From Trinickia terrae (GTDB taxonomy: Bacteria; Pseudomonadota; Gammaproteobacteria; Burkholderiales; Burkholderiaceae), in the NCBI RefSeq assembly GCF_005144415.1, contig NZ_SWJE01000019.1:1-64000 (forward strand): a stretch of DNA of 64,000 nucleotides, given 5' to 3'. Below, piece by piece: positions 7,611-16,277 of this stretch; the first letter of the stretch is position 1; each line of letters begins with the position of its first letter. A model generated the notes under the pieces. It was not told where the DNA came from, searched no databases, and worked only from the letters and a program-made list of their open reading frames with translations. The translations under genes and the position numbers were made by a program.

Positions 7611-8621
7611 TCACGCCTCCAACGCAAGCAGCGCGAAGGTGGCGAGCCAGTGCTCGCCCATGTAGTCGCCGGCTACGTGTTCCAGCGCGGTGCTCAGATG
7701 CAGTTCGGCGGCGTTTTTCAGGAGCGCCGTGCGAGCATCGCCGGGAGGCAGCGCGCGGGCCAGCGAGCGCTGGCACCACGCGCGGCTGAGGTTGAGGCCG
7801 TCGAGGTGCGCGATCTTGCCGTCGGTGCGGTCGGTGACGGTGGCCGGGACGAGCAGCGTCTCGGGCTTGCGGGCGCCCAGATCAGGAAGGAATCGATCGA
7901 ACCAGCTCACGAATTCGGCGCCGGGCAGGACCCGCCGCATCAGTTCCGCCTCCATCAAGGCAGGCGAAAGGAATTCGTCGCCGCTTGGCTCCCAGGCCTG
8001 GCATAGGGCATCGTCCAAGTGCCAACGCAACGCCGTGGTGATGATCAGCGTTTCGAAGTCGGCGCGCGATGTGAGGCGCGCGAAGTCGAGCGCCAGCGCC
8101 AGGGCGAACGCGGTATTGAAATGCGTGCCGACGCGCAGCGGATACGTCGCCTTCGGCAAGAACTCGGTAAAGCGTGCGACGAACAATTCGGTGAGCGGCG
8201 CCAGCGTCCGCGACCAGCGCGCGGCATCCGGCGACGTCATCGAATGGAGCTGGCCGGCTAGCGCGAGAAGCCATGCCCACCCATACGGCCGCTCGAAGCC
8301 GCGGTTGTGCTCGAGGTTCAGGTAGGCCAGTTCCCCTTCGACGTTCTCCCTCGTGAAATGCGTTTCGACAACGGCGGCGATTTGCGGCGCCTCCGGCAGG
8401 TCGCGGTAGAGGTCGGCGAGATGCAGCACGAGCCAATACCCGTGCACGCAGGAGTGCCAGTCGTAGCTGCCGTAGAAGATCGGATGCAGCGCGCGCGGGC
8501 TTTGTACGTCCTCGGGGCCGGCCAGCGAATGCGTGAGCTTGTTCGGATATTCACGGGTTAGGTGGGCCAGCGCCAGCGAGGCGAACTTCGACGCGATGGC
8601 GGGAGTGAGTCGAGCGGTCAT
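7611..8621 (-). CDS. DUF2891 family protein
   Basis: A 336-residue protein matching the DUF2891 family: conserved HPIFYGSYDWHSCVHGYW near residue 45, LEHNRGFERPYGWAW near 105, and the C-terminal GDYMGEHWLATFALLAL. The tryptophan/histidine-rich helices suggest an alpha/alpha-barrel of glycosidase or lyase type, but no activity is established to my knowledge. There is no signal peptide, so a cytosolic location is expected. It is transcribed in the same direction as the TetR regulator but with a 59-bp gap and no obvious link; on the other side it is convergent with the PEP mutase-like gene. Function unassigned. Confidence 0.82.
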   Translation of the reverse strand: MTARLTPAIASKFASLALAHLTREYPNKLTHSLAGPEDVQSPRALHPIFYGSYDWHSCVHGYWLVLHLADLYRDLPEAPQIAAVVETHFTRENVEGELAYLNLEHNRGFERPYGWAWLLALAGQLHSMTSPDAARWSRTLAPLTELFVARFTEFLPKATYPLRVGTHFNTAFALALALDFARLTSRADFETLIITTALRWHLDDALCQAWEPSGDEFLSPALMEAELMRRVLPGAEFVSWFDRFLPDLGARKPETLLVPATVTDRTDGKIAHLDGLNLSRAWCQRSLARALPPGDARTALLKNAAELHLSTALEHVAGDYMGEHWLATFALLALEA

Positions 8622-8680
8622 GGGCGTGTCGCGGGCAGTGAGTGGAGCGGGCGGGTTTCCGCGCTGCGCCCGGCCGCCGT

Positions 8681-9448
8681 TCAGTTTCCGCCGATCTTGG
8701 CGGCGCGCTTTGCGGCGGCAGGCGGCTTGTTCGCGCGCATCGCCTCATCATAGCGCCGTGTTGCTTCGCCGATGTCGTTCTTCAACTGCACGAGCACCGC
8801 CAGCTCGGCGTGCTGCGGCTGCAGCGCGGCCCACAGCATCTCGATCAGGCGCTCGGCGGTGGCGTCGATATCGGTGCGGCGGTTGGCGAGCGTCGCGTCC
8901 CACAGCACGTGCTCCATCGGTCCGAACACCATCGAGCGCAACAGGCGCAGCGGCATGTCGGCGCGGATCTGGCCGGTCGCCTGGCCGTGCGCGAGCACGC
9001 GCATCAGCGGCGCGGTGTAGCGGCGCTGCAATTCGGTCAGCTCGTCGGAGAGCGCGTGATGCTTCGTGCGCCCCTCCGACAGCACCAGCGCGCAGAGCCC
9101 CGTGCCGTTCAGCAGCATCAGCCGCAAGTGGGTGCGGATGATGAACGCGAATTGCTGGCGCGTGCCGCTCTCGCGCGGCAGGCCGGTCTCGATCGCTGTG
9201 GTGATTTCGTCGTACCAATCCGCGATGACGCGCCCGCACAGCTCGCGCTTGCCGCGGAAATAGCTGAACACGGTGGCTTCGGAAATGCCGAGGCGCTGCG
9301 CGATTTCGGCCGTCGTTGCGCCGTCGTAGCCTTTTTCCGAGAACACTTCCCGGCCCGCCTGAAGAATCTCCTTCACGCGCTGCTGTGACTTGCGTCCCGC
9401 CGGCTGGCGGCGCACGCCCGGCGGCTCGGCCTTGGTTTCCGGCGTCAT
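8681..9448 (-). CDS. liuQ: TetR-family regulator of the liu operon (LiuQ-like)
   Basis: A 255-residue TetR repressor. The N-terminal helix-turn-helix occupies about residues 20-65 (ATTAEIAQRLGISEATVFSY), followed by a ligand-binding helical domain with a C-terminal TetR extension. It is divergent from liuABCD, and a perfect palindrome sits between them at 9563-9580. Published regulon reconstruction for proteobacteria assigns leucine/isovalerate genes of many Burkholderiales to a TetR protein called LiuQ; the symbol is given on that basis and on context, not on an alignment. Likely effectors are acyl-CoA intermediates. The start at 9446-9448 gives the normal spacing before the HTH but has no strong ribosome site; a start up to 9505 cannot be excluded. 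Confidence 0.75.
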   Translation of the reverse strand: MTPETKAEPPGVRRQPAGRKSQQRVKEILQAGREVFSEKGYDGATTAEIAQRLGISEATVFSYFRGKRELCGRVIADWYDEITTAIETGLPRESGTRQQFAFIIRTHLRLMLLNGTGLCALVLSEGRTKHHALSDELTELQRRYTAPLMRVLAHGQATGQIRADMPLRLLRSMVFGPMEHVLWDATLANRRTDIDATAERLIEMLWAALQPQHAELAVLVQLKNDIGEATRRYDEAMRANKPPAAAKRAAKIGGN

Positions 9449-9562
9449 ATGAGTAGAGTTCAGAATTGGATTTCGATGCGGACTGTTTATAGATGATCTT
9501 AGCACGCACTGGCGGGCGTTTATGCCGTTCTAAAGGAATTTGAGCCTTACTCACAAAAACCT

Positions 9563-9580
9563 ATTGACGTTTACGTCAAT
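9563..9580. promoter_or_regulatory. Palindromic operator before liuA
   Basis: A perfect inverted repeat with 8-bp arms ATTGACGT and ACGTCAAT separated by TT lies in the gap between the TetR regulator and liuA, 111 bp before the liuA start. The symmetry fits a dimeric TetR repressor, and the position fits control of both divergent genes. The first arm contains TTGACG, which could double as a -35 element. Confidence 0.75.
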
Positions 9581-9691
9581 GTAGCGTGAAATTCGCGCTG
9601 ATCGAGCGCAACATAGGCGGCGGACCACGAGTCCGCGATGCCGCAGTGCCGCATCGCGCTTCCCAACTTTGGCTTCGAGGAGGAGACATCA

Positions 9692-10873
9692 ATGAGCAAT
9701 CTGCCTGGACTGCAATTCCCGCTTGGCGAAGACATCGAAATGCTGCGCGATACGCTCGCGAACTTCGCCGCGAAGGAAATTGCGCCGCGCGCGGGCGAGA
9801 TCGACCGCGACGACCAGTTCCCGATGGACCTGTGGCGCAAGTTCGGCGAGCTCGGCGTGCTCGGCATGACGGTCTCGGAGGAGTACGGCGGCGCGAACAT
9901 GGGCTACACGGCGCACATGGTGGCGATGGAGGAGATCTCGCGCGCGTCGGCTTCGGTAGGGCTCTCGTACGGCGCGCATTCGAACCTCTGCGTGAACCAG
10001 ATCCACCGCAACGGCACCGACGAGCAGAAGCGCAAGTACCTGCCGAAGCTCGTGTCGGGCGAGCACGTCGGCGCGCTCGCGATGAGCGAGCCGAACGCGG
10101 GCTCCGACGTCGTCAGCATGAAGCTGCGCGCCGAGAAGCGCGGCGACCATTACGTCCTGAACGGCACCAAGATGTGGATCACCAACGGCCCGGATTGCGA
10201 CACGCTCGTCGTCTACGCGAAGACCGACGTCGACGCCGGCCCGAAGGGCATCACGGCCTTCATCGTCGAGAAGGGCATGAAGGGCTTCTCCGTTGCGCAG
10301 AAGCTCGACAAGCTCGGCATGCGCGGCTCGCACACGGGCGAGCTCGTGTTCGAGAACGTCGAGGTGCCGGAAGAGAACATCCTCGGCCAGCTCAACGGCG
10401 GCGTGAAGGTGCTGATGAGCGGCCTCGACTACGAGCGCGCGGTGCTCGCTGGCGGCCCGACGGGCATCATGCTCGCCTGCATGGATGCGGTCGTGCCGTA
10501 CATCCACGACCGCAAGCAGTTCGGCCAGTCGATCGGCGAGTTCCAGCTGATTCAAGGCAAGGTCGCCGACATGTACACGACGCTGCAAGCGTGCCGTGCG
10601 TATCTGTACGCAGTGGGCCGCCAGCTCGATACCGTCGGCCGCGACCACGTGCGCCAGGTTCGCAAGGATTGCGCGGGCGTGATTCTCTACACGGCCGAGA
10701 AGGCGACCTGGATGGCCGGCGAGGCGATTCAGATCCTCGGCGGCAACGGCTACATCAACGAATATCCGGTGGGCCGTTTGTGGCGCGATGCGAAGCTCTA
10801 CGAGATCGGCGCGGGCACGAGCGAAGTGCGCCGTATGCTGATCGGCCGCGAGCTGTTTGCCGAAACGCTGTGA
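9692..10873 (+). CDS. liuA: Isovaleryl-CoA dehydrogenase
   Basis: A 393-residue acyl-CoA dehydrogenase that oxidises isovaleryl-CoA to 3-methylcrotonyl-CoA in leucine breakdown, passing electrons to ETF. The FAD/substrate signatures [18 protein letters not shown] and [18 protein letters not shown] are present. The C-terminal [20 protein letters not shown] and [16 protein letters not shown] are characteristic of the family, and the predicted catalytic Glu lies in [13 protein letters not shown], as in isovaleryl-CoA dehydrogenases. The ATG at 9692 is preceded by GAGGAGGAG. It is the first gene of liuABCD and is followed 39 bp later by liuB. Operon context separates it from other short-chain acyl-CoA dehydrogenases. 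Confidence 0.95.
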   Translation: MSNLPGLQFPLGEDIEMLRDTLANFAAKEIAPRAGEIDRDDQFPMDLWRKFGELGVLGMTVSEEYGGANMGYTAHMVAMEEISRASASVGLSYGAHSNLCVNQIHRNGTDEQKRKYLPKLVSGEHVGALAMSEPNAGSDVVSMKLRAEKRGDHYVLNGTKMWITNGPDCDTLVVYAKTDVDAGPKGITAFIVEKGMKGFSVAQKLDKLGMRGSHTGELVFENVEVPEENILGQLNGGVKVLMSGLDYERAVLAGGPTGIMLACMDAVVPYIHDRKQFGQSIGEFQLIQGKVADMYTTLQACRAYLYAVGRQLDTVGRDHVRQVRKDCAGVILYTAEKATWMAGEAIQILGGNGYINEYPVGRLWRDAKLYEIGAGTSEVRRMLIGRELFAETL

Positions 10874-10912
10874 CGTTGCCACGCCAAACGCCGACGCACG
10901 GAGCCGCCTGAC

Positions 10913-12520
10913 ATGCCGATCATCGAAACCAAACTGAACCCGCGCTCGGACGACTTCCGGGCCAACGCCACCGCGCTCGAAGCGCTCGTTGCCGACCTGC
11001 GCGCGAAGATCGAGCACATCGCGCTCGGCGGCGGGCAGGCCGCGCGCGACAAGCACGTCTCGCGCGGCAAGCTGCTGCCGCGCGATCGCATCGCACAACT
11101 GCTCGACCCGGGCACGCCGTTCCTCGAGTTCTCGCAGCTCGCGGCCTTCGGGATGTATCACGATGCGGCGCCGGGCGCGGGCGTGATCACCGGCATCGGC
11201 CGCATCGCGGGGCAGGAGTGCGTGATCGTCTGCAACGATGCGACGGTCAAGGGCGGCACCTACTATCCGGTCACGGTGAAGAAGCACGTGCGTGCGCAGG
11301 AGATCGCGCAGGAGAACCAGCTGCCGTGCGTGTACCTCGTCGATTCGGGCGGCGCGAACTTGCCCAACCAGGACGAGGTGTTTCCCGATCGCGACCACTT
11401 CGGGCGTATCTTCTACAACCAGGCAAACCTGTCCGCGCAAGGCATCGCGCAGATCGCGGTAGTGATGGGCTCGTGCACGGCGGGCGGCGCGTACGTGCCC
11501 GCGATGAGCGACGAATCGATCATCGTCAAGAATCAAGGGACGATCTTCCTGGGCGGTCCGCCGCTCGTGAAAGCCGCGACGGGCGAAGAGGTGAGCGCCG
11601 AGGATCTCGGCGGCGGCGACGTGCATACGCGCCTTTCGGGCGTCGCCGACCACCTTGCGCAGAACGACGCACATGCGCTTGCGATCGCGCGCAACATCGT
11701 CGGCAAGCTCAATCGCGTGAAAGCGCCGCCCGCGGCTCTGCAGGAGCCCAAGCCGCCGCGCTACGACGCTCGGAGCCTCTACGGCGTGATTCCTGTCGAT
11801 ACGCGCAAGCCGTTCGACGTGCGCGAGGTGATCGCGCGCATCGTCGACGACTCCGCTTTCGACGAGTTCAAGGCCCGCTACGGCACCACGCTCGTCACGG
11901 GCTTCGCGCATATCTGGGGGCATCCGGTCGGCATCGTCGCGAACAACGGCATCCTGTTTTCCGAATCGGCGCTCAAGGGCGCGCATTTCATCGAGCTGTG
12001 CTGCCAGCGCAAGATTCCGCTCGTGTTCCTGCAGAACATCACGGGCTTCATGGTGGGCCGCAAGTACGAAAACGAAGGCATCGCGCGCAACGGCGCGAAG
12101 ATGGTGACGGCCGTGGCCACCGCGAAGGTGCCGAAGTTCACGGTGATCATCGGCGGCTCGTTCGGCGCGGGCAACTACGGCATGTGCGGCCGCGCGTACT
12201 CGCCGCGCCTTATGTGGATGTGGCCGAACGCGCGCATCTCGGTGATGGGCGGCGAGCAGGCCGCGTCGGTGCTCGCGACGGTCAAGCGCGACGGCATCGA
12301 AGCCAAGGGCGGCGCGTGGTCGGCCGAAGAGGAAGAGGCGTTCAAGAAGCCGATTCGCGATCAGTACGAGCATCAAGGGCATCCGTACTACGCGAGCGCT
12401 CGGCTCTGGGACGACGGCGTGATCGATCCGGCCCAGACGCGCGATGTGCTCGGGCTGGGGCTTTCCGCGGCGATGAACGCGCCGATCGAAGAGACGCGGT
12501 TTGGCGTGTTCCGGATGTGA
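10913..12520 (+). CDS. liuB: Methylcrotonyl-CoA carboxylase, carboxyltransferase (beta) subunit
   Basis: A 535-residue carboxyltransferase that moves CO2 from carboxybiotin to 3-methylcrotonyl-CoA, giving 3-methylglutaconyl-CoA. Two crotonase-fold halves are visible: the N-terminal half has [20 protein letters not shown] and [17 protein letters not shown], and the C-terminal half has [15 protein letters not shown] and [16 protein letters not shown]. These are typical of the MCC beta subunit rather than propionyl-CoA carboxylase. The length equals the family norm. Its stop codon overlaps a possible liuC start by one base. It works as a complex with the LiuD subunit encoded two genes downstream. 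Confidence 0.95.
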   Translation: MPIIETKLNPRSDDFRANATALEALVADLRAKIEHIALGGGQAARDKHVSRGKLLPRDRIAQLLDPGTPFLEFSQLAAFGMYHDAAPGAGVITGIGRIAGQECVIVCNDATVKGGTYYPVTVKKHVRAQEIAQENQLPCVYLVDSGGANLPNQDEVFPDRDHFGRIFYNQANLSAQGIAQIAVVMGSCTAGGAYVPAMSDESIIVKNQGTIFLGGPPLVKAATGEEVSAEDLGGGDVHTRLSGVADHLAQNDAHALAIARNIVGKLNRVKAPPAALQEPKPPRYDARSLYGVIPVDTRKPFDVREVIARIVDDSAFDEFKARYGTTLVTGFAHIWGHPVGIVANNGILFSESALKGAHFIELCCQRKIPLVFLQNITGFMVGRKYENEGIARNGAKMVTAVATAKVPKFTVIIGGSFGAGNYGMCGRAYSPRLMWMWPNARISVMGGEQAASVLATVKRDGIEAKGGAWSAEEEEAFKKPIRDQYEHQGHPYYASARLWDDGVIDPAQTRDVLGLGLSAAMNAPIEETRFGVFRM

Positions 12521-12531
12521 TGGGGGCAAGC

Positions 12532-13317
12532 ATGCAATACGAAATGCTGAAGGTCGAGTCCACCGGGCGCATCGCGACGGTGACGCTGAACCGCCCCGAG
12601 GTGCGCAACGCGTTCAACGAGGCGATGATCGCGGAGCTGACCGATGTGTTCACTGCACTGAGCACGCGCGACGACATTCGCGCAGTAGTGCTCGCGGCGA
12701 ACGGCGTCGCGTTCTGCGCCGGCGCGGACCTGAACTGGATGAAAAAAATGGCGCGCTTCTCCGATGCGGAGAACCGCGCCGACGCGAAGCGTCTCGCGAA
12801 CATGCTGGCGGCGATCTACCGCTGCGCGAAGCCCGTGATCGCCCGCGTGTCCGGCGACGTCTACGCGGGCGGCATGGGTTTGATCGCGGCGAGCGATATC
12901 GTGGTCTCGGTCGATACGGCGCGTTTTTGCCTTTCGGAAGCGCGGCTCGGGTTGATTCCGGCGACGATCGCGCCCTACGTGATTCGCGCGCTCGGCGAGC
13001 GCGCGTCGCGCCGCTACTTCACGACGGCCGAGCAGTTCGATTGCGCGACGGCGTTGCGATTGGGTCTTGTCCACGAGGCCGTGAGTGCGAATGAACTCGA
13101 CGCCACGGTGCAAAAGCTCGCCGAGACGCTTGGCTCGAACGGCCCGAACGCGGTGCGCGAATCGAAGCGGCTCGTGCAGGACGTCGCGGGCCGCATGCTC
13201 GACGAAGCGCTGATCGACGACACCGCGGAGCGCATCGCACGCGTGCGCGCCGGCGTCGAAGGGCGCGAGGGCGTCGCGTCGTTCCTCGAAAAGCGCGCGC
13301 CGGTGTGGCGCGATTGA
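12532..13317 (+). CDS. liuC: Methylglutaconyl-CoA hydratase (enoyl-CoA hydratase family)
   Basis: A 261-residue crotonase-fold enzyme that hydrates 3-methylglutaconyl-CoA to HMG-CoA. The oxyanion-hole segments are VAFCAGADLNWMKKMARF and GDVYAGGMGLIAASDIV, and RLGLIPATIAPYV follows as in LiuC/AtuE-type hydratases. I place the start at the ATG at 12532 because GGGGG lies 7 bp upstream. An ATG at 12520, overlapping the liuB stop (ATGA), would add four residues and cannot be excluded. Its position between the two MCC subunit genes is the standard liu gene order. Confidence 0.92.
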   Translation: MQYEMLKVESTGRIATVTLNRPEVRNAFNEAMIAELTDVFTALSTRDDIRAVVLAANGVAFCAGADLNWMKKMARFSDAENRADAKRLANMLAAIYRCAKPVIARVSGDVYAGGMGLIAASDIVVSVDTARFCLSEARLGLIPATIAPYVIRALGERASRRYFTTAEQFDCATALRLGLVHEAVSANELDATVQKLAETLGSNGPNAVRESKRLVQDVAGRMLDEALIDDTAERIARVRAGVEGREGVASFLEKRAPVWRD

Positions 13318-13367
13318 TGCGCGATCCGCGCTGAGCCGACAAAAACAGCCCCTTTGCGAGACCTTCC

Positions 13368-15374
13368 ATGTTCAACAAGATTCTGATTGCGAACCGCGGC
13401 GAGATCGCCTGCCGTGTCGCTGCAACCTGCAAGCGGCTCGGCATCGTGAGCGTCGCCGTCTACTCGGATGCGGACGCGAACGCGAAGCACGTCGCCGCGT
13501 GCGACGAGGCCGTGCATATCGGCGGCTCGACGGCGGCGGAAAGCTATCTGCGCATCGAACGCATCATCGAGGCCGCGAAGCAGACGGGTGCGCAAGCGGT
13601 GCATCCGGGCTACGGCTTTCTCTCGGAGAACGAGGACTTCGCGCATGCGTGCGAAGCGGCGGGGATCGAATTCATCGGGCCGCCGGTCGGTGCGATCGCC
13701 GCGATGGGATCGAAGGCGGCGGCCAAGGCGCTGATGCATGCGGCCGCGGTGCCGCTCGTGCCCGGCTACCACGGCGACGCCCAGAACCCGGAGCTGCTGC
13801 ACAAGGAAGCCGATTCGATCGGCTACCCTGTGCTGCTGAAGGCGAGCGCGGGCGGCGGCGGCAAGGGCATGCGCGTCGTCGAGAAGAGCGCCGACTTCGC
13901 CGCGGCGCTTGCGTCGTGCAAGCGCGAGGCGGCGTCGAGCTTCGGCAACGATCGCGTGCTGATCGAGAAATACCTGACGCGTCCGCGTCACGTCGAAGTG
14001 CAGGTGTTCGCCGACAAGCACGGCGGCGCGGTCTTCCTGTTCGACCGCGATTGCTCGGTGCAGCGCCGTCACCAGAAGGTGCTCGAGGAAGCGCCGGCGC
14101 CGGGTCTCCCGGCCGGGCTGCGCCGCGAGATGGGCGAGGCGGCGGTGGCCGCGGCGCGCGCGGTCGAGTACGTCGGGGCAGGCACCGTCGAATTCATCAT
14201 GACGGGTGACGCGTTCTACTTCATGGAGATGAACACTCGCCTGCAGGTCGAGCATCCGGTGACCGAGATGGTGACGGGGCAGGACCTCGTCGAATGGCAG
14301 ATTCGCGTCGCGGCGGGTGAGCCGTTGCCGCTGACGCAGGATCAGCTGAAGCTCGACGGCCACGCGATCGAGGCGCGCATCTACGCGGAGAACCCCGCGC
14401 GCGGCTTCCTGCCGTCGACGGGTGCGCTCAGGCATCTGCGGATGCCGGAGGGCGTCGAGTTCACGATCGGCGAACCGGCGCGCGCGCCGGTTCGCATCGA
14501 TAGCGGCGTGCGTGAAGGCGACACGATCACGCCGTTCTACGACCCGATGATCGCCAAGCTGATCGTGCACGGCGCCGATCGCAAGGAGGCGCTCGCGCGC
14601 ATGAATCGCGCGCTGCGCGCGTGCGAAGTCGCCGGGCCGCATACGAATGTGGAGTTCCTGCAGCGCATCGTGACGAGCGAGCCGTTCGTGACGGCGGATC
14701 TCGACACTGGCCTCATCGAGCGTCATCACGACGCGCTGTTCGCGCCAATGGCCAAGCCGTTCAAGGAAGCGCTCGCGCTCGCCTGCGCGGCGTTGATGAC
14801 GCGCGAAGGCGGGGTGGCGCATGGCGCTTCGCCGTGGGATGCGCTGTCGCATTGGCGGCTGAACGGCAGCTATCGGCAGAGGATCGAATGGCGCGATGTC
14901 GAAACGGATACCGCATTCACGGCGACCTATGTGCGCGACGGCGCGGCGCGCACGCTCGACTATGAGGGCAACAGCGAGCCGTTCGAATGGCAGGCCGGCG
15001 AAGGCGCGCACGAGTTCCGCGCGACGATCGGCAATGCGCGCGTGAAAGGGCGCGTCTTCATCGACGGCGATGTCTTCCACGTGTTCTGCCAAGGCGCCGC
15101 GCTGGCGTTCGAATGGAAGAACCTGCTGGCGCACGCGGCCGACGCAGAGCACGGCGAAGGACGCCTGACTGCGCCGATGCCGGGCAAGGTGATCGCGGTG
15201 CTGGTCGAGCCGGGCGCGGTCGTCGAGAAGGGTGCGCCGCTGATCGTGATGGAAGCGATGAAGATGGAGCACACGATCGGCGCGCCGGCCGCGGGGAAGG
15301 TGGCGGAGGTGCTGTATGGGGTCGGCGATCAGGTCGCCGACGGCGCGCAGCTGCTGGTGATGGAAGTGGAGTGA
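13368..15374 (+). CDS. liuD: Methylcrotonyl-CoA carboxylase, biotin carboxylase/BCCP (alpha) subunit
   Basis: A 668-residue biotin-dependent subunit. Residues 1-450 form the biotin carboxylase (start FNKILIANRGEIACRV; ATP loop KASAGGGGKGMRVV; MEMNTRLQVEHPVTEM). A linker/BT domain follows, and the last 75 residues form a biotinyl carrier domain with the target lysine Lys632 in EAMKMEHT. It carboxylates biotin with ATP and bicarbonate, and with LiuB makes 3-methylglutaconyl-CoA. It is the last gene of the run: the next gene is on the other strand 10 bp away. HMG-CoA lyase (liuE), which would finish leucine degradation, is not in the window. Confidence 0.95.
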   Translation: MFNKILIANRGEIACRVAATCKRLGIVSVAVYSDADANAKHVAACDEAVHIGGSTAAESYLRIERIIEAAKQTGAQAVHPGYGFLSENEDFAHACEAAGIEFIGPPVGAIAAMGSKAAAKALMHAAAVPLVPGYHGDAQNPELLHKEADSIGYPVLLKASAGGGGKGMRVVEKSADFAAALASCKREAASSFGNDRVLIEKYLTRPRHVEVQVFADKHGGAVFLFDRDCSVQRRHQKVLEEAPAPGLPAGLRREMGEAAVAAARAVEYVGAGTVEFIMTGDAFYFMEMNTRLQVEHPVTEMVTGQDLVEWQIRVAAGEPLPLTQDQLKLDGHAIEARIYAENPARGFLPSTGALRHLRMPEGVEFTIGEPARAPVRIDSGVREGDTITPFYDPMIAKLIVHGADRKEALARMNRALRACEVAGPHTNVEFLQRIVTSEPFVTADLDTGLIERHHDALFAPMAKPFKEALALACAALMTREGGVAHGASPWDALSHWRLNGSYRQRIEWRDVETDTAFTATYVRDGAARTLDYEGNSEPFEWQAGEGAHEFRATIGNARVKGRVFIDGDVFHVFCQGAALAFEWKNLLAHAADAEHGEGRLTAPMPGKVIAVLVEPGAVVEKGAPLIVMEAMKMEHTIGAPAAGKVAEVLYGVGDQVADGAQLLVMEVE

Positions 15375-15384
15375 GGCTTCCCCA

Positions 15385-15666
15385 TCACCCCTTCCGCCCC
15401 GGAATCGGCGGCGCATACTGAAACGGAATGGCGATCCGGTTCCACGCATTGATGTTCGCGATCGCCGCCGTCAAGAACGCAATCTGCTCGCTGGGAAACT
15501 GCTCAGCCACTTCCCGGTAGAGCTCGTCCGATACCCCTTCACGCAGTGCCCCGGTTACCGCTTCGGTATAAGCGAGCGGGGCCTTCTCGCGCGCCATCAG
15601 CCCGGCGATGACGCCCGGTGCGGCTTTGTAGACCTGTTCAGAGGTGAGGCGCGTTTGCGTCGACAT
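15385..15666 (-). CDS. Shortened AhpD-like (carboxymuconolactone decarboxylase fold) protein lacking the catalytic core
   Basis: A 93-residue protein whose two ends match AhpD-like carboxymuconolactone decarboxylase proteins. The N-terminal VYKAAPGVIAGLMA is the helix that opens the family domain, and the C-terminal part has LAYTEAVTGALREGVSDELY and FLTAAIANINAWNRIAIPF, the end of the domain. Between them, where the family normally has about 50 residues including Cys-x-x-Cys and the nearby His, there are only a few residues (REKAP). The frame is open, AGGGGAG precedes the ATG at 15664-15666, and codon use looks normal. It is therefore either an in-frame deletion derivative or a shortened variant that still folds. 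It is divergent from a MarR regulator. Peroxidase activity is not expected. Confidence 0.75.
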   Translation of the reverse strand: MSTQTRLTSEQVYKAAPGVIAGLMAREKAPLAYTEAVTGALREGVSDELYREVAEQFPSEQIAFLTAAIANINAWNRIAIPFQYAPPIPGRKG

Positions 15667-15737
15667 GATCTCCCCTGGTGAGCGAGTGAATCGGTTAACA
15701 TATAAGAGCACGAACAATATATTCGAACTCTGACATT
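15667..15737. promoter_or_regulatory. Divergent promoter region between AhpD-like gene and MarR regulator
   Basis: A 71-bp gap, A+T-rich between about 15690 and 15735 (TTAACATATAAGAG and CAATATATTCGAA). Divergent MarR/target pairs are commonly controlled from one such site. CGAA and TTCG flank the CAATATA core, a weak inverted repeat that could be the MarR operator, but the evidence is only positional. Confidence 0.4.
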
Positions 15738-16250
15738 ATGGGCAAATCCCCTCGACCGAATATGGCTACTCCCGCTGCGCCCGCGATCCCCGGTCTCGGC
15801 GAAGGCAAGCGCGGCGAGGCCGGCCACGTCGGCTATCTGCTGCGCCAGGCCAACGCCGCGCTGCGGCTGCGCATGGAGCGCGCCTTGTCGGACTACGGCG
15901 TGACGTCGCCGCAATTCATCGTGTTGACGATGCTCGTCGCCTACCCGGGTGTTTCGAATGCGGACGTGGCGCGGCTTGCGATGCTCACGCCGCAGACGGT
16001 CAGCGTGATCGTCGCGAATCTCGAGCGTTCGGGGGCGATCGAGCGCAGACCGCACGCGGTGCACGGCCGCATCCAGCACATCGACGTGACGCCGAGCGGC
16101 AAGGCGCTGCTCAAGTCCTGCCGCGAGCGGGTGCGGGAAATCGAGCAGCAGCTCTTGAGCGGCCTCGCGCCCGATGAGGAGACCGTGATCCGCCGCTGGC
16201 TCGTGCGCGTCGCGCTCGAGGGCGGAGGGGCGGATGCGGTGGCGGAGTGA
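15738..16250 (+). CDS. MarR-family transcriptional regulator
   Basis: A 170-residue winged helix-turn-helix regulator. After a Pro/Ala-rich N-terminus, GHVGYLLRQANAALRLRMER begins the dimerisation helix, SNADVARLAMLTPQTVSVIV is the recognition region (about residues 75-95), and RRPHAVHGRIQHIDVTPSG is the wing. MarR proteins usually repress a neighbouring gene and respond to small aromatic ligands or oxidation. The obvious target is the divergent shortened AhpD-like gene 71 bp away. Only one cysteine-like redox candidate (SCRERV, C-terminal helix) is visible, so redox sensing as in OhrR is uncertain. Confidence 0.88.
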   Translation: MGKSPRPNMATPAAPAIPGLGEGKRGEAGHVGYLLRQANAALRLRMERALSDYGVTSPQFIVLTMLVAYPGVSNADVARLAMLTPQTVSVIVANLERSGAIERRPHAVHGRIQHIDVTPSGKALLKSCRERVREIEQQLLSGLAPDEETVIRRWLVRVALEGGGADAVAE

Positions 16251-16277
16251 CGGCGCGCCAGCCGGCGCGTTGCGCGC

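Noticed and set aside
9689-12529. A 946-codon open frame on the minus strand across liuA and liuB
   Set aside because: It is antisense to two clearly real genes, Arg/His/Ala-rich, and contains no recognisable domain. GC-rich codon use on the plus strand opens such long shadow frames.
13014-15449. A long minus-strand frame antisense to liuC-liuD
   Set aside because: Shadow of liuD; composition strongly Arg/His-rich with no motif.
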